A stretch of DNA of 64,000 nucleotides from Syntrophaceae bacterium UBA7520 (GCA_002478265.1 DLNC01000035.1:10743-74742); one strand, 5' to 3'; numbered from the stretch's first letter, positions 1-9,183 are shown. Notes: generated from the letters alone by a model not told the origin. Translations and numbers: made by a program.

Positions 1-287
1 AAAGAAGAAACTATGTCACCCGAAAACTCTAATTCCCAATGGCACTATAACTGGGGGTAGCTCCCAAGATTTAAGAGTTAAGTAGTTAAGATTTAAGTGC
101 CTTAAGAAATCGTGAAGAGTGAAGCGAAAAGAGCAGTAATTAAGTTTTAAGTAATTAAGCAACAAAAATAGAAGGTTAGAGAGCTAAAATTTGCTAAAAA
201 AGACATCAATTCCTTAAAATATGCTAATTATAGGGAGTTTATTTCTTTGTAATTGACATATAATAGTTTTTTTGATACCTATTAATC
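1..287. other. AT-rich noncoding leader with TTAAG-rich repeats
   Basis: No convincing gene is visible here. The stretch is rich in short TTAAG-type words, and two exact blocks of it (66-82 and 135-155) reappear in the same order at 6419-6435 and 6507-6527. A TATAAT box at 259-264 sits 23 bases before the ATG at 288 and could be the -10 of that gene's promoter, but its -35 is poor. Confidence 0.5.
66..155. repeat. Dispersed noncoding TTAAG-type repeat, copy 1
   Basis: Bases 66-82 (17 nt) and 135-155 (21 nt) are identical to 6419-6435 and 6507-6527. The two blocks keep the same order and orientation, but spacing differs (69 versus 88 between block starts). Both copies lie in intergenic DNA. 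The role is unknown. This could be a degraded small mobile repeat or a low-complexity element. Confidence 0.6.
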
Positions 288-1421
288 ATGATTTTACCGA
301 GAATTTACGATAATCTTGATTCGTTTTTAAAACCCAACAAGGTCTTGGTTATTTATGGCGCGCGCCAGACAGGCAAAACTACGCTTCTGAAGAAGTTTTT
401 GTCTGAAAATGAAAGAAAATATAAATATAAGTTGGATTCAGGTGATGATGTCAATACCCAGATTGTCCTCGGCTCATCTGACTTCAAAAAAATAACCACT
501 TATGCTGAAGGGTATGATTTGGTCGCCATAGATGAAGCACAAAGAATTGCAAATGTCGGGATGGGGCTGAAAATCCTGGTTGACCAGGTGCCGGATTTAA
601 AAGTCTTGGTTACGGGATCATCATCTTTTGAATTAGCGGGTCAGGTGGGGGAGCCGCTCACGGGAAGAAAAATCACGCTTACGCTTTTTCCTCTTTCCCA
701 GCTCGAGCTGGGAAAACTCTACAATGACTATGACTTGAATAAACGTCTTGATGAATATTTAATATTTGGCAGCTATCCTGAAGTCCTGACTGCAGCAACG
801 GTCCATGATAAGAAAAAGGTTCTGGAAGAGTTGGCCGGATCTTACCTTCTGAAAGATATCCTGGAGTTGGAAAAAGTTAAAAGTTCTAAGGTGCTTTTAG
901 ATCTTTTACGCCTGTTGGCTTTTCAGGTGGGCAGTGAAGTTTCTCTTTCGGAACTGGGCAGGCAGCTTGGCATTGACAACAAAACGGTAGCCCGATATCT
1001 GGATTTATTTGAAAAATCTTTTGTTATTTTTAACATAAGAGGATTTAGCCGTAATCGTCGTAAAGAAATTACATCTAAAAGCAAATATTATTTTCTTGAT
1101 AATGGAATACGCAATGCTGTTATTGCCAATTTCAATCCTTTGGAAATTCGGGATGACATTGGAAAACTCTGGGAAAATTTTCTAGTTACAGAGCGTCTAA
1201 AAAAACAATCATACGCTCAGATTTACTCCAATAACTACTTCTGGCGCACTTGGGATCAAAAAGAGATTGATTGGGTAGAAGAACGTGACGGCAAATTATT
1301 TGGCTATGAGTTTGCATGGAAAAGTAAATCGCGAAAATCATCCAAGGCCTGGAAAGAAAATTATCCTGACGCTTTATTTGAAATCATCGACAACCAAAAT
1401 TATCTTCAATTTGTAAAATGA
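288..1421 (+). CDS. AAA-type ATPase with C-terminal DUF4143 domain
   Basis: A 377-residue protein of the large, poorly understood family that joins an AAA P-loop ATPase to a DUF4143 module. The Walker A GARQTGKTT lies at residues 24-32, and a Walker B-like LVAIDEAQ follows near residue 80. Around residues 225-260 there is a winged-helix-like segment (LSELGRQLGIDNKTVARYLDLF). The C-terminal part has a PD-(D/E)xK-like pattern (EIDWVEE, then YEFAWK near residue 345), as in DUF4143 proteins. The family's substrate is not known; restriction, toxin-like or regulatory roles have been suggested for relatives. The gene stands alone between noncoding repeat-rich stretches, and such genes are often horizontally mobile. 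No strong Shine-Dalgarno precedes the ATG. Confidence 0.85.
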   Translation: MILPRIYDNLDSFLKPNKVLVIYGARQTGKTTLLKKFLSENERKYKYKLDSGDDVNTQIVLGSSDFKKITTYAEGYDLVAIDEAQRIANVGMGLKILVDQVPDLKVLVTGSSSFELAGQVGEPLTGRKITLTLFPLSQLELGKLYNDYDLNKRLDEYLIFGSYPEVLTAATVHDKKKVLEELAGSYLLKDILELEKVKSSKVLLDLLRLLAFQVGSEVSLSELGRQLGIDNKTVARYLDLFEKSFVIFNIRGFSRNRRKEITSKSKYYFLDNGIRNAVIANFNPLEIRDDIGKLWENFLVTERLKKQSYAQIYSNNYFWRTWDQKEIDWVEERDGKLFGYEFAWKSKSRKSSKAWKENYPDALFEIIDNQNYLQFVK

Positions 1422-1636
1422 CGAGAATTCCCATCTCTGGCGCTGCGCGCCATGCGGCAGCCCCGAGCACACCCAGGCATGCGAGACTGTGTCGCAATGT
1501 CTTTGCGCGCGAAGGTAATGAGCGAAGCCTTGTCCCGAGCAAAGCGAGGGAACTTTTGAGATCGCCACGGGCTACGCCCTCGCGAGGACAAACAGCGTTG
1601 GAGGCGCGAGACGGCTGAACGTTATGAAAAGTTACT
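1422..1636. other. GC-rich noncoding patch, repeat-like
   Basis: A roughly 200-base block of clearly higher GC than its AT-rich flanks, beginning right after the ATPase stop. It can be read open on both strands, but the resulting peptides are rich in Arg, Ser and Cys and look like no protein. The complement carries an ATTGCGACACAGTCTCGC word resembling the ATTGCGA...GCAATCT words at 25251-25272 and 29262-29284. I read it as a diverged intergenic repeat, not a gene. Confidence 0.45.
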
Positions 1637-1664
1637 TTGATATGTCTAATTTTCATGATAATAT
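1637..1664 (+). promoter_or_regulatory. Sigma70-like promoter of the PAS-LuxR gene
   Basis: TTGATA at 1637-1642 and TAATAT at 1659-1664 with a 16-base spacer, 66 bases before the ATG of the multi-PAS regulator. Matches to consensus are 5/6 and 4/6. Not experimentally supported. Confidence 0.45.
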
Positions 1665-1730
1665 CCCCACCTAAACATAGGTCTTCTTTCGTATGGTTAA
1701 GCAGCGCGGAAAACGGAGAAAACAGGCAGT

Positions 1731-4697
1731 ATGAGCAAGAAAAATTACCCGCCCGATACAAATCAAAGTAAAACGGAGCATTACAAAGAAATCTTCGAAA
1801 AAATAAGCGCCGACAAAAATAAAGTTTCTCAAATATTCTTAAAAGGCACAATCCCTGTGGCCATCACTACGCTTGCTGAAGGCATCTTTATTCAGGCAAG
1901 CGATACTTTTGCGCGGATGATAGGTCTTACCCGTGAAGAAATCATCGGCCGTTCGTCAATAGAGATCGGATTAATTACGCCGGAAGTAAGAGATTTGTTT
2001 ATCCAACATATTAACGAACATGGGAGTATCAACAATTTTGAAATGAACTTCCGGATGAAAAACGGTAACTCCCGATATTATTTATTGGGCGCCTTTAAAA
2101 TTGAAATGGAGAACGAAGCATACCTGCTGATAGATATGGCAGATATTACAGGGCTTAAACAGGTTCAGGATGAGCTGAAAAAAAGCCAGCAAAAGTACCG
2201 CTCCTTGTTTAATAATGTGCCGATCGGGATTTATCAGGTAACACCGGAAGGTCGCATTATAACGGTTAATAAAACCGCCGCCCGCGTACTTGGATACGAA
2301 TCTCCCCAAGATATACTTGATACGGTTAAAGATATAACACATCAAATCTATACAAGCCCCGAAAGCCGGCAGAAAGCCCTGGCGTTGTTAAAAAAAAACG
2401 GATTCATTGAAGATTACCGGCTGCAAGTTCGTCAGAAAAACGGAAATGTTATCTGGGTTGAGGCCGGCGTCTATATTGTTCGTGATGATAATGGCGAGGT
2501 TTTATACCATGAAGGCACAATCAAAGATATAACAGAACTCGTGCGCGCGGAGGAGGAGCTTAAAAAAAGCAAAGATAAATATTTCAATATTTACAATAAC
2601 ACGGCGGTAGGAATTTATCAGGTAAACCCCGAGGGAAAATTCATAAGCGCAAATCTTACCGCCGCCCGCCAGCTAGGTTATGAAACTCCCGAAGAGCTGA
2701 TAATGGATATCGACGATATCGAAACGCAGATCTACGTGAGCCCCGCGGACCGCGAAGAAGTGATTGCACGCCTCAAAAAAGACGGTTTTGTCGATAATAT
2801 GGAAGTGCAATTTCGCCGCAAAGACGGAAATGTCGTCTGGCATTTAATCAGCGCGCATGTTGTGAAGGATGAACAAGGCAAGATTCTGTATCATGAAGGC
2901 ACATGCAAAGATATTACCGAACTTAAAAAAATGCAGGAGCAGTTAAGGTCTTCGGAGAGCCGGTATCGACAGTTGTATGAAAGCATGATGGATGGCTTTG
3001 TCAGCGGTGATTTCCGCGGCTACGGGATAGATGCCAACGATGCTTTTCTCAGGATGCTGGGCTATGCACGCGAAGAACTACCCCAGCTTAACTATAAAAA
3101 AATAACTCCGGAAAAATGGCATGCCCTTGAGGATAAAATCATCAAGGAACAGATACTGGAAAGAGGATACTCGGATATTTTTGAAAAGGAATATATCTGC
3201 AAAGACGGCAGAATCATTCCGGTGGAACTGCGCACCACCCTGCTCAAGAATGATAAAGGTGATCCCGTTGGTTTCTGGGCGATAGTGCGTGACATAAGCG
3301 AGCGCAAAAAAGCGGAGAAAAAATTGAAGGGGTCGGAGGAAAAGTACCGGCAACTTCATGAAAGCATGATAGACGGCTTTGCCCAGGTTAACATGGAAGG
3401 TTACTTTATCGACTGCAATGAAGCCTTGCAGGAGATGACCGGCTATACCAGAGAAGAATTGCTGAAGCTCAAATACTCCGAATTAACCCCGGAAAGGTGG
3501 CACGCCCTGGAGGATTATCTGGTAAAAAATCAGCTGTTCAGCAGAGGATACACGGAAACTTACGAAAAAGAATACATACGCAAAGACGGCACGGTTTTCC
3601 CCATAGAGCTGCGTTCCGTCCTGATCACTAATGAGGAAGGAAAACCCGTAAGTATTTGGGCAATTATCCACGATATCACCGAGCGCAAGCGATCTCAAGA
3701 AGATCTGGCAAGGTCGGAGGAAAAGTACCGGCAACTCCACCAGAGTATGATGGATGGCTTTTCCAATATTGATATGAAAGGCCGTTACGTCGAATTTAAC
3801 GACAGCTTCCTTGATATGCTGGGTTATTCCCCGGAAGAGCTTCGGCAAGTAGAATTCCGTAAAATAACGCCGGAGAAATGGCATAAGTTTGAGGACACAG
3901 TAATAAGAGAACAGTTGTTCGGCAGGGGCTACTCGGACGTTTATGAAAAAGAATACATCCGCAAAGACGGCACGGTATTTCCGGTGGAGTTGCGCGCCGT
4001 TCTGCTCAGGGATAAGCAAGGTAAACCCGTAAGCATCTGGGCTATCATCCGGGATATCACCGAGCGCAAGCGCGAAGCAGAGAGACGGGCAAGGTCAGAA
4101 GAGACATATCGCCTGATCGCGGAAAATGTAACAGATGTTATCGCTTTGCTGGACAAAAACGGCGTCATTAAGTATGTCTCAAATTCACGGGAAATCCTGG
4201 GATATGAACCGGAGGAATTAAAGGGCATCAATAGTATAGATTTGGCCCATCCGGAAGATGCAAATCTGGTAACAGATCTTTTTCGTGAATACACGCGGAA
4301 AAGATGGCGTGAAATTACCTACGAAGCAAGGGTGCGTCACAAGGAAGACCGCTATGTGCCTTTGGAAATAAGAGTAAGATTGTTAACTGATGAAGATGGA
4401 AATATTATCGGCAATGTTCTTGGGGGACGCGTTATCAGCAGACGCAGACAAGTCAATGATGATGAGCTTCTTTCCACGAACCCCCTTTTGAAGGACCGAC
4501 GCCTGACAGACCGTGAAAAAGAAATATTGAAATGGATTATGAATGGGAAGAGCACCTGGGATATCGCCAGAATTCTGAACATAAGTGAAAGCACTGTGAA
4601 ATTCCACGTTGATCATATAATGAAGAAATTCAATGCCGTTAACCGGGCGCATGCCGTTGCCATTTACCTGCAGAAACAGCAAATCGGCATTCTGTGA
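1731..4697 (+). CDS. Multi-PAS one-component regulator with LuxR-type HTH
   Basis: A 988-residue cytoplasmic sensor-regulator. Seven PAS/PAC units follow one another at about residues 35-150, 157-275, 282-400, 408-525, 533-650, 658-775 and 783-895. A LuxR/FixJ-type helix-turn-helix closes the protein (LTDREKEIL ... ISESTVKFHVDHIMKKF, about 925-982). No transmembrane segment, histidine kinase or receiver domain is visible, so ligand or redox input would have to act directly on DNA binding. Units 4-6 are close copies of each other (each begins K/RYRQL.(E/Q)SM.DGF and keeps WHALED-like and EKEYI.KDG signatures) and share near-identical DNA around 3335 and 3714, which indicates recent internal duplication. 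Target genes are unknown; the polysaccharide genes immediately downstream are candidates by position only. Confidence 0.9.
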   Translation: MSKKNYPPDTNQSKTEHYKEIFEKISADKNKVSQIFLKGTIPVAITTLAEGIFIQASDTFARMIGLTREEIIGRSSIEIGLITPEVRDLFIQHINEHGSINNFEMNFRMKNGNSRYYLLGAFKIEMENEAYLLIDMADITGLKQVQDELKKSQQKYRSLFNNVPIGIYQVTPEGRIITVNKTAARVLGYESPQDILDTVKDITHQIYTSPESRQKALALLKKNGFIEDYRLQVRQKNGNVIWVEAGVYIVRDDNGEVLYHEGTIKDITELVRAEEELKKSKDKYFNIYNNTAVGIYQVNPEGKFISANLTAARQLGYETPEELIMDIDDIETQIYVSPADREEVIARLKKDGFVDNMEVQFRRKDGNVVWHLISAHVVKDEQGKILYHEGTCKDITELKKMQEQLRSSESRYRQLYESMMDGFVSGDFRGYGIDANDAFLRMLGYAREELPQLNYKKITPEKWHALEDKIIKEQILERGYSDIFEKEYICKDGRIIPVELRTTLLKNDKGDPVGFWAIVRDISERKKAEKKLKGSEEKYRQLHESMIDGFAQVNMEGYFIDCNEALQEMTGYTREELLKLKYSELTPERWHALEDYLVKNQLFSRGYTETYEKEYIRKDGTVFPIELRSVLITNEEGKPVSIWAIIHDITERKRSQEDLARSEEKYRQLHQSMMDGFSNIDMKGRYVEFNDSFLDMLGYSPEELRQVEFRKITPEKWHKFEDTVIREQLFGRGYSDVYEKEYIRKDGTVFPVELRAVLLRDKQGKPVSIWAIIRDITERKREAERRARSEETYRLIAENVTDVIALLDKNGVIKYVSNSREILGYEPEELKGINSIDLAHPEDANLVTDLFREYTRKRWREITYEARVRHKEDRYVPLEIRVRLLTDEDGNIIGNVLGGRVISRRRQVNDDELLSTNPLLKDRRLTDREKEILKWIMNGKSTWDIARILNISESTVKFHVDHIMKKFNAVNRAHAVAIYLQKQQIGIL

Positions 4698-4843
4698 AGC
4701 CACTTTTATATATCTAATATTATTAAAAAAATAACCACCTATACTTTCGGCCAGTTGTTATTTTCCTGGCTAAAGGTTAAAAAATCTTCGCTTTTAAAAC
4801 TGCAAGCCATTAACGCTTCCAGTGAAAATGGAGATTAGATTTC

Positions 4844-6322
4844 TTGCTGAAGATTTTCATTGCCTTACTGATCGCTTTTACCTCGTCATTACTTATCACG
4901 CCGCTTGTCGGTTGGGTCGGAATTAAACTGGGCGCGGTTGATAAGCCCGGGCAGCGCAAAATCCATACTGAACCCGTTCCCAGAATCGGCGGCCTGGCGA
5001 TCGTGATATCCCTGTTTTTGTCCGTCGGCATTTGTAAATTTCTGCTGGGCGACATATACAATGTCTTAAGCTGGACGCCACAAAGAACTTTTTATCTCGC
5101 CGGCGGCCTGTTTATATTCGCGGTAGGTTTATTTGACGATTTCCGACGATTGGGACACAAAGTTAAATTTCTGGCGCAGATATTGGCCGCTTCCCTGGCT
5201 TTTTACGGCGGGGTGAGAATCGAAAGCATCCTGGGCTTCAGCGTGGCGGGAGTTTACTTTGGCCTATTGAGCTGGGCAATTACGGTATTCTGGTTTCTTC
5301 TGTTCATTAACGCCATCAATCTGATTGACGGCCTCGACGGGCTGGCCGCGGGCATTACTTTTTTTGCCATGTCTGTAATGGCTTCGATAAGCATTGTTCA
5401 GGGCGATTATCTGATGGGATTGAAGTTTGCCATTCTCAGCGGCATCCTCTTGGGATTTTTATATTATAATTTCAATCCGGCTAGTATTTTTCTGGGTGAT
5501 GGGGGAAGTTATTTCATCGGCTATGTAATCGCCACCTTTTCCATAATCGCCGCGGTTAAAACAACGCTGGGCACCGCTTTTCTCATTCCGCTGGTCGTGC
5601 TTGGCGTGCCTATGTTTGACACGATTTTCGCTCCCATCCGCCGTTTTTTTTCCGGCAAAGCCATTTTCCGCGCGGACAGCGAGCATATTCATCACAAACT
5701 ATTTCAAAAAGGATTAAGTTATCAACGTGTAGTTTTAATATTATACGCCGTTACCTGCGTGCTCTGTGCCGTGGCGATTATTATGATTCATTTACGAAAT
5801 GGATGGATCGCGCTCTTTCTGTCGCTTCTTTTGGTTTTGGCGCTATTTGCCGTGAAGAAGCTGGGGTATTTTGAAAAGTTTTTCTTTGACCGACTATACG
5901 TCTGGTTAAGAGATTTAACCGAGGCAACAAGGCACTCTACTTACAGCGGCAATTTTCTTGATTTACAGTCAAAAATAAAAAGTTCAGAAAATATGGATTC
6001 TCTGTGGGCTAATCTCTGCCGGGCCTTTGAGTTTATGGAATTTGATGGCGGTGAATTGCGCGTGACGGAAAAGGCGGACTCAGAAACAAAAGGAGAAAAT
6101 ACGCCGGGAACGGAACAAATGTTCGCCTGGCGGAGAAAAAACGCCACCGACAGCGGGATGCTGCGGATAGAAATGCTTGTCGGCGCCGGAAATCCTGTTA
6201 AAGCCGCGCTTGTCCTCTTCAGGAATAACTCTCTGAAAAATGTGCGTCCTTTTACGCTGCGTCGCCTGGATTGCCTGCAGCGGTGCATGAAAGAGGCGCT
6301 CGAAAGAATTTATTCCAGCTAG
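4844..6322 (+). CDS. WecA/TagO-type undecaprenyl-P glycosyl-1-phosphate transferase with extra C-terminal domain
   Basis: A polytopic inner-membrane enzyme of the MraY/WecA family, which transfers a UDP-sugar-derived sugar-1-phosphate (often GlcNAc) to undecaprenyl phosphate to start a surface polysaccharide. Family motifs are all visible: FDDFRR (97-102), NLIDGLDGLA (159-168), FLGDGGS (216-222) and HIHHKL (281-286). The membrane part ends near residue 345. The remaining roughly 145 residues are soluble and not part of the core family; I do not recognise this tail. The TTG start is preceded by GGAG at 4830-4833. The YjbH-like gene downstream supports a role in exopolysaccharide production. 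Confidence 0.9.
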   Translation: MLKIFIALLIAFTSSLLITPLVGWVGIKLGAVDKPGQRKIHTEPVPRIGGLAIVISLFLSVGICKFLLGDIYNVLSWTPQRTFYLAGGLFIFAVGLFDDFRRLGHKVKFLAQILAASLAFYGGVRIESILGFSVAGVYFGLLSWAITVFWFLLFINAINLIDGLDGLAAGITFFAMSVMASISIVQGDYLMGLKFAILSGILLGFLYYNFNPASIFLGDGGSYFIGYVIATFSIIAAVKTTLGTAFLIPLVVLGVPMFDTIFAPIRRFFSGKAIFRADSEHIHHKLFQKGLSYQRVVLILYAVTCVLCAVAIIMIHLRNGWIALFLSLLLVLALFAVKKLGYFEKFFFDRLYVWLRDLTEATRHSTYSGNFLDLQSKIKSSENMDSLWANLCRAFEFMEFDGGELRVTEKADSETKGENTPGTEQMFAWRRKNATDSGMLRIEMLVGAGNPVKAALVLFRNNSLKNVRPFTLRRLDCLQRCMKEALERIYSS

Positions 6323-6614
6323 AAATAAGAATTAATATTTCACTAGTTAAGTTTTAAGATTTCGGTTAAGCGCATCTGAGAGCTGTGGATGGTGAAAAGC
6401 AGAAAAGTTTTCAGTGTTAAGATTTAAGAGTTAAGCACAAAAGTGAGAAGTTTAGAAGATTAGAAGCGTTAGAAGCTTTGGAAGGTTAGAGGTTTGGAGA
6501 AAAAATAGTAATTAAGTTTTAAGTAATAAAGTGACAGTTTAAAATATTTAAAACAATTTGAAAACGCCTAACATCATCTAAACAATCAGAAAATATTTTT
6601 ATAGAGCATTTATT
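6323..6614. other. Noncoding stretch with second TTAAG repeat copy
   Basis: No gene is visible between the WecA-like and YjbH-like genes. Purine-rich AGAAG/TTAG words and TTAAG words dominate, and it contains the second copy of the dispersed repeat. No confident terminator or promoter stands out. Confidence 0.45.
6419..6527. repeat. Dispersed noncoding TTAAG-type repeat, copy 2
   Basis: Bases 6419-6435 and 6507-6527 are identical to 66-82 and 135-155. A weaker third relative may lie at 8743-8761 (AGTTAAG...TAAGCAAC), upstream of the small secreted-protein gene. All copies are intergenic. Confidence 0.6.
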
Positions 6615-8663
6615 TTGAGAAGATTTCTGCTAATATTACTGATCATCGTTATGCTAAAGGTTCAAGCCGCTCTCTGCGCTGACAGCCCCTTTACCTATCC
6701 CGCCAACTGGGGAGGGACAGGTTTGATGGAAACGCCCACGGCGCGCGTGCTGGAAGAAGGCAGGTACCGCGTCGGTGTAAGCCAGGTATCGCCTTATCGC
6801 TATTATTATATGACCGTGAGCCCCTTTAAAGGGCTGGAAATAGACGGACGGGTAACGGAAATTTTTGACACAAAATCATCGAGCCCCACCTGGAAAGACT
6901 ACGGCAACTATAAAGACAAGGCCATTGATATAAAATACCAGTTTCTGCCCGAAGGCAAGTATACGCCGGCTCTGGCTTTCGGCATAATGGATCCGCACGG
7001 CACGAGAATCTATACCGGTCAATATATAGTGGCAAGCAAACAGATTTATCCTTTCGATTTTACCATCGGAATCGGCAACGGCCGTTTCGGTAGAAAGCCG
7101 ATTGCTAGCGATAAGGAATTCGGAATTGAAATATTGGAAGACACGGCGGGATGGCTCTCGGACGCGCAAATTTTCGGCGGTATTCAGTTTACTCCTCACC
7201 CGAAAGTGGCTTTCATGGTGGAATATAATCCGATTCGCTATGAGAAGCAGACAACAGACCCGGCGCAGGCGAAGCATTTTTCCGGCCCTGTCGCTTCCAA
7301 AATCAATTACGGCGTGCGCATCATGCCTTTCGACTGGACGGAAATAGACATCAGCTACCAACGCGGCGAACAAATAGGCGTGAATGTTTCTCTGGCGTTT
7401 ACCCTGGGCAGGCCGCTTTTGCCCATCTTTGACCCGCCCTACATTGAAAAGAAAGAGTTGATGGACAGCCCACTCGCGCAAAGAATAAGCCGCGGGCTTT
7501 ATAAATCAGGATTTTATGATATCGGCGTTACAACGGCAGGCTCTACCATCTGGGTTGTCGCGGCCAACGACCGCTATTTTTACACGCCCCGCGCCCTGGC
7601 AGCTATGCTCGGTGTTTTAAATAAAATGCTGCCGGAAAATATCGATAAAGTGTGTATTATTTTAACGGAACGAGGCATCCCGGTAGTCGAATTTACCACC
7701 CGCAGGGAAGATATCCGTTATTATCATGATGAGGTTTTCACCGCCGGGGAGTTTCTCTACCTGGCGGAAATCGCGACCGGTGTTTATGAGGTTCCGGAGG
7801 CAAAGCTAAATTACAAAAAATATTTATTTTACGGTTTAAAGCCGGAAATAAACGCGCTGGTTAATGACCCATCTGGATTTCTTAAATTCCGCGCCGGCGC
7901 ATCGGGCTGGGTTGGCGTAAATCCCTGGCGCGGGGCGTCTTTGGTGGCGGGAGTAGCGGCGTACCCGCTCAATGATGTTTCTTCATCAAATACGCCGCTT
8001 TCCATTCCGGTGCGCTCTGATTTTGTGGATTACATGGATAATAATCTGCTTCTTAGCATGCTGATGTTCGAGCAGATAGCGAAATTCAAACACGAAATTT
8101 ACGCAAAAGTGGCCGCGGGATTACTGGAGGTGCAATACGCTGGAATCGACGGAGAAATAGCAGTGCCTTTATTCGATGGCCGCTTTTTTGCCGGTGTTGG
8201 CGGTTCTTTTGTTAAAAAAAGGGATCCTTCAAATCCGCTGGCTTTGAATAACAGTGACTGGAGTGATAATTACACGACCGCTTTTGTCAACACGCGGCTC
8301 AACATTCCGGAACTGGAAGTGTATGTGGATGTAAAAGCAGGGCGGTTTTTAGCCGGCGATCACGGCGCGCGGGTAACGGTTTCCAAGAATTTCAATGGCG
8401 TTGTGCTTTCCGCCTGGTACAGTTTTACCGACACTTCGGTATTCAGTGACCCGTATAACAGGGGTTATCATGACAAGGGTATAGCTGTTTCAATTCCGCT
8501 GCGCCTGTTTTTGGGGCGGGATTCGCGTGTCGTCCATGATTTTTCCGTTTCTCCGTGGACCAGAGACGTGGCGCAGGATATCTACCACCGGACGTCTTTG
8601 TTTGATTTTATCGGCCGCAACGCCAAAATTTATATCGATAAAGATAAGGAAGAATTTCAATAA
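6615..8663 (+). CDS. YjbH-domain outer-membrane protein for exopolysaccharide
   Basis: A 682-residue exported protein. An N-terminal signal peptide (about residues 1-21, ending ALCA) precedes the characteristic YjbH start, GGTGLMETPTARVLEEGRYR, followed by alternating aromatic/polar beta strands across the length. The closing segment with a SPWTRDVAQDIYHRTSLFDF-type motif also fits YjbH. In enterobacteria YjbH is an outer-membrane lipoprotein of the yjbEFGH exopolysaccharide operon; here the signal peptide has no obvious lipobox. The TTG start is chosen because it gives the complete signal peptide; no strong Shine-Dalgarno is visible. A WecA-like enzyme lies upstream and a YjbE-like small protein downstream. 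Confidence 0.85.
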   Translation: MRRFLLILLIIVMLKVQAALCADSPFTYPANWGGTGLMETPTARVLEEGRYRVGVSQVSPYRYYYMTVSPFKGLEIDGRVTEIFDTKSSSPTWKDYGNYKDKAIDIKYQFLPEGKYTPALAFGIMDPHGTRIYTGQYIVASKQIYPFDFTIGIGNGRFGRKPIASDKEFGIEILEDTAGWLSDAQIFGGIQFTPHPKVAFMVEYNPIRYEKQTTDPAQAKHFSGPVASKINYGVRIMPFDWTEIDISYQRGEQIGVNVSLAFTLGRPLLPIFDPPYIEKKELMDSPLAQRISRGLYKSGFYDIGVTTAGSTIWVVAANDRYFYTPRALAAMLGVLNKMLPENIDKVCIILTERGIPVVEFTTRREDIRYYHDEVFTAGEFLYLAEIATGVYEVPEAKLNYKKYLFYGLKPEINALVNDPSGFLKFRAGASGWVGVNPWRGASLVAGVAAYPLNDVSSSNTPLSIPVRSDFVDYMDNNLLLSMLMFEQIAKFKHEIYAKVAAGLLEVQYAGIDGEIAVPLFDGRFFAGVGGSFVKKRDPSNPLALNNSDWSDNYTTAFVNTRLNIPELEVYVDVKAGRFLAGDHGARVTVSKNFNGVVLSAWYSFTDTSVFSDPYNRGYHDKGIAVSIPLRLFLGRDSRVVHDFSVSPWTRDVAQDIYHRTSLFDFIGRNAKIYIDKDKEEFQ

Positions 8664-8802
8664 GAAAAAGCAAAAGTCAGTGTGTTAAAATGAGGTGAGC
8701 GAAAAAAACTATTTTACGTGCGAAAGCTGTACCAGGTTGGAATAGTTAAGAAATAAGCAACGGAGAGTGGAAAAAAGTATTTTATAATGACGAGTCTTTT
8801 TA

Positions 8803-8832
8803 TTGACAAAAACAGGAAAATCAGGGTATTGT
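8803..8832 (+). promoter_or_regulatory. Sigma70-type promoter of the small secreted protein gene
   Basis: Perfect TTGACA at 8803-8808 and TATTGT at 8827-8832, spacer 18. The leader from here to the ATG at 8897 is about 55 bases. A separate promoter suggests the small gene is expressed independently of the YjbH-like gene. Confidence 0.6.
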
Positions 8833-8896
8833 AGACAACAATATGAATAACTGAATAAATTAACCTGTTTTAAAAATTTCAGGGAGGAAAAAGAAA

Positions 8897-9160
8897 ATGT
8901 TGAAAAAAATTATCGCTCTAGTAGTTGTTGTTCTTTTCATCGGCGCTATAACGCCCGTGGTTTCTTTCAGCCAGGGCGGGTCAACTTCCGGCGCGGCGGC
9001 AGCGGGAGCTTCCTCCGGTGAAAGCGCGTCAGGCGGCATCAGCAAAGGAACGGTTGTTGTCGGAGCCGTTGTTCTGGCCGCGCTTCTTGCGGGCGGCATC
9101 ATCGCCCTGGCCGGTGGCGGTGGTGGCGGCGGGTCTTCCACTCCCCCTGTCCATCATTAA
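8897..9160 (+). CDS. Small secreted Gly/Ala/Ser-rich protein, YjbE-like
   Basis: An 87-residue protein with a clear signal peptide (MLKKIIALVVVVLFIGA..., cleavage near residue 25), a Gly/Ala/Ser-rich middle, one hydrophobic stretch (about residues 51-73) and a run of glycines before a short polar tail. A strong GGGAGG Shine-Dalgarno (8882-8887) precedes the ATG. Composition and size match YjbE, the small exported protein of the yjbEFGH exopolysaccharide operon, and the YjbH-like gene is next door; this resemblance is of type, not demonstrated homology. It has its own promoter and terminator, so it is probably made in quantity. Confidence 0.75.
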   Translation: MLKKIIALVVVVLFIGAITPVVSFSQGGSTSGAAAAGASSGESASGGISKGTVVVGAVVLAALLAGGIIALAGGGGGGGSSTPPVHH

Positions 9161-9183
9161 TTGTTTGCGTCGCTAAAAATTTT

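Noticed and set aside
1384..1851. Minus-strand open frame over the GC-rich patch and the start of the PAS gene
   Set aside because: The peptide has no recognisable pattern, its ends overlap two real genes and it lacks a ribosome-binding site.
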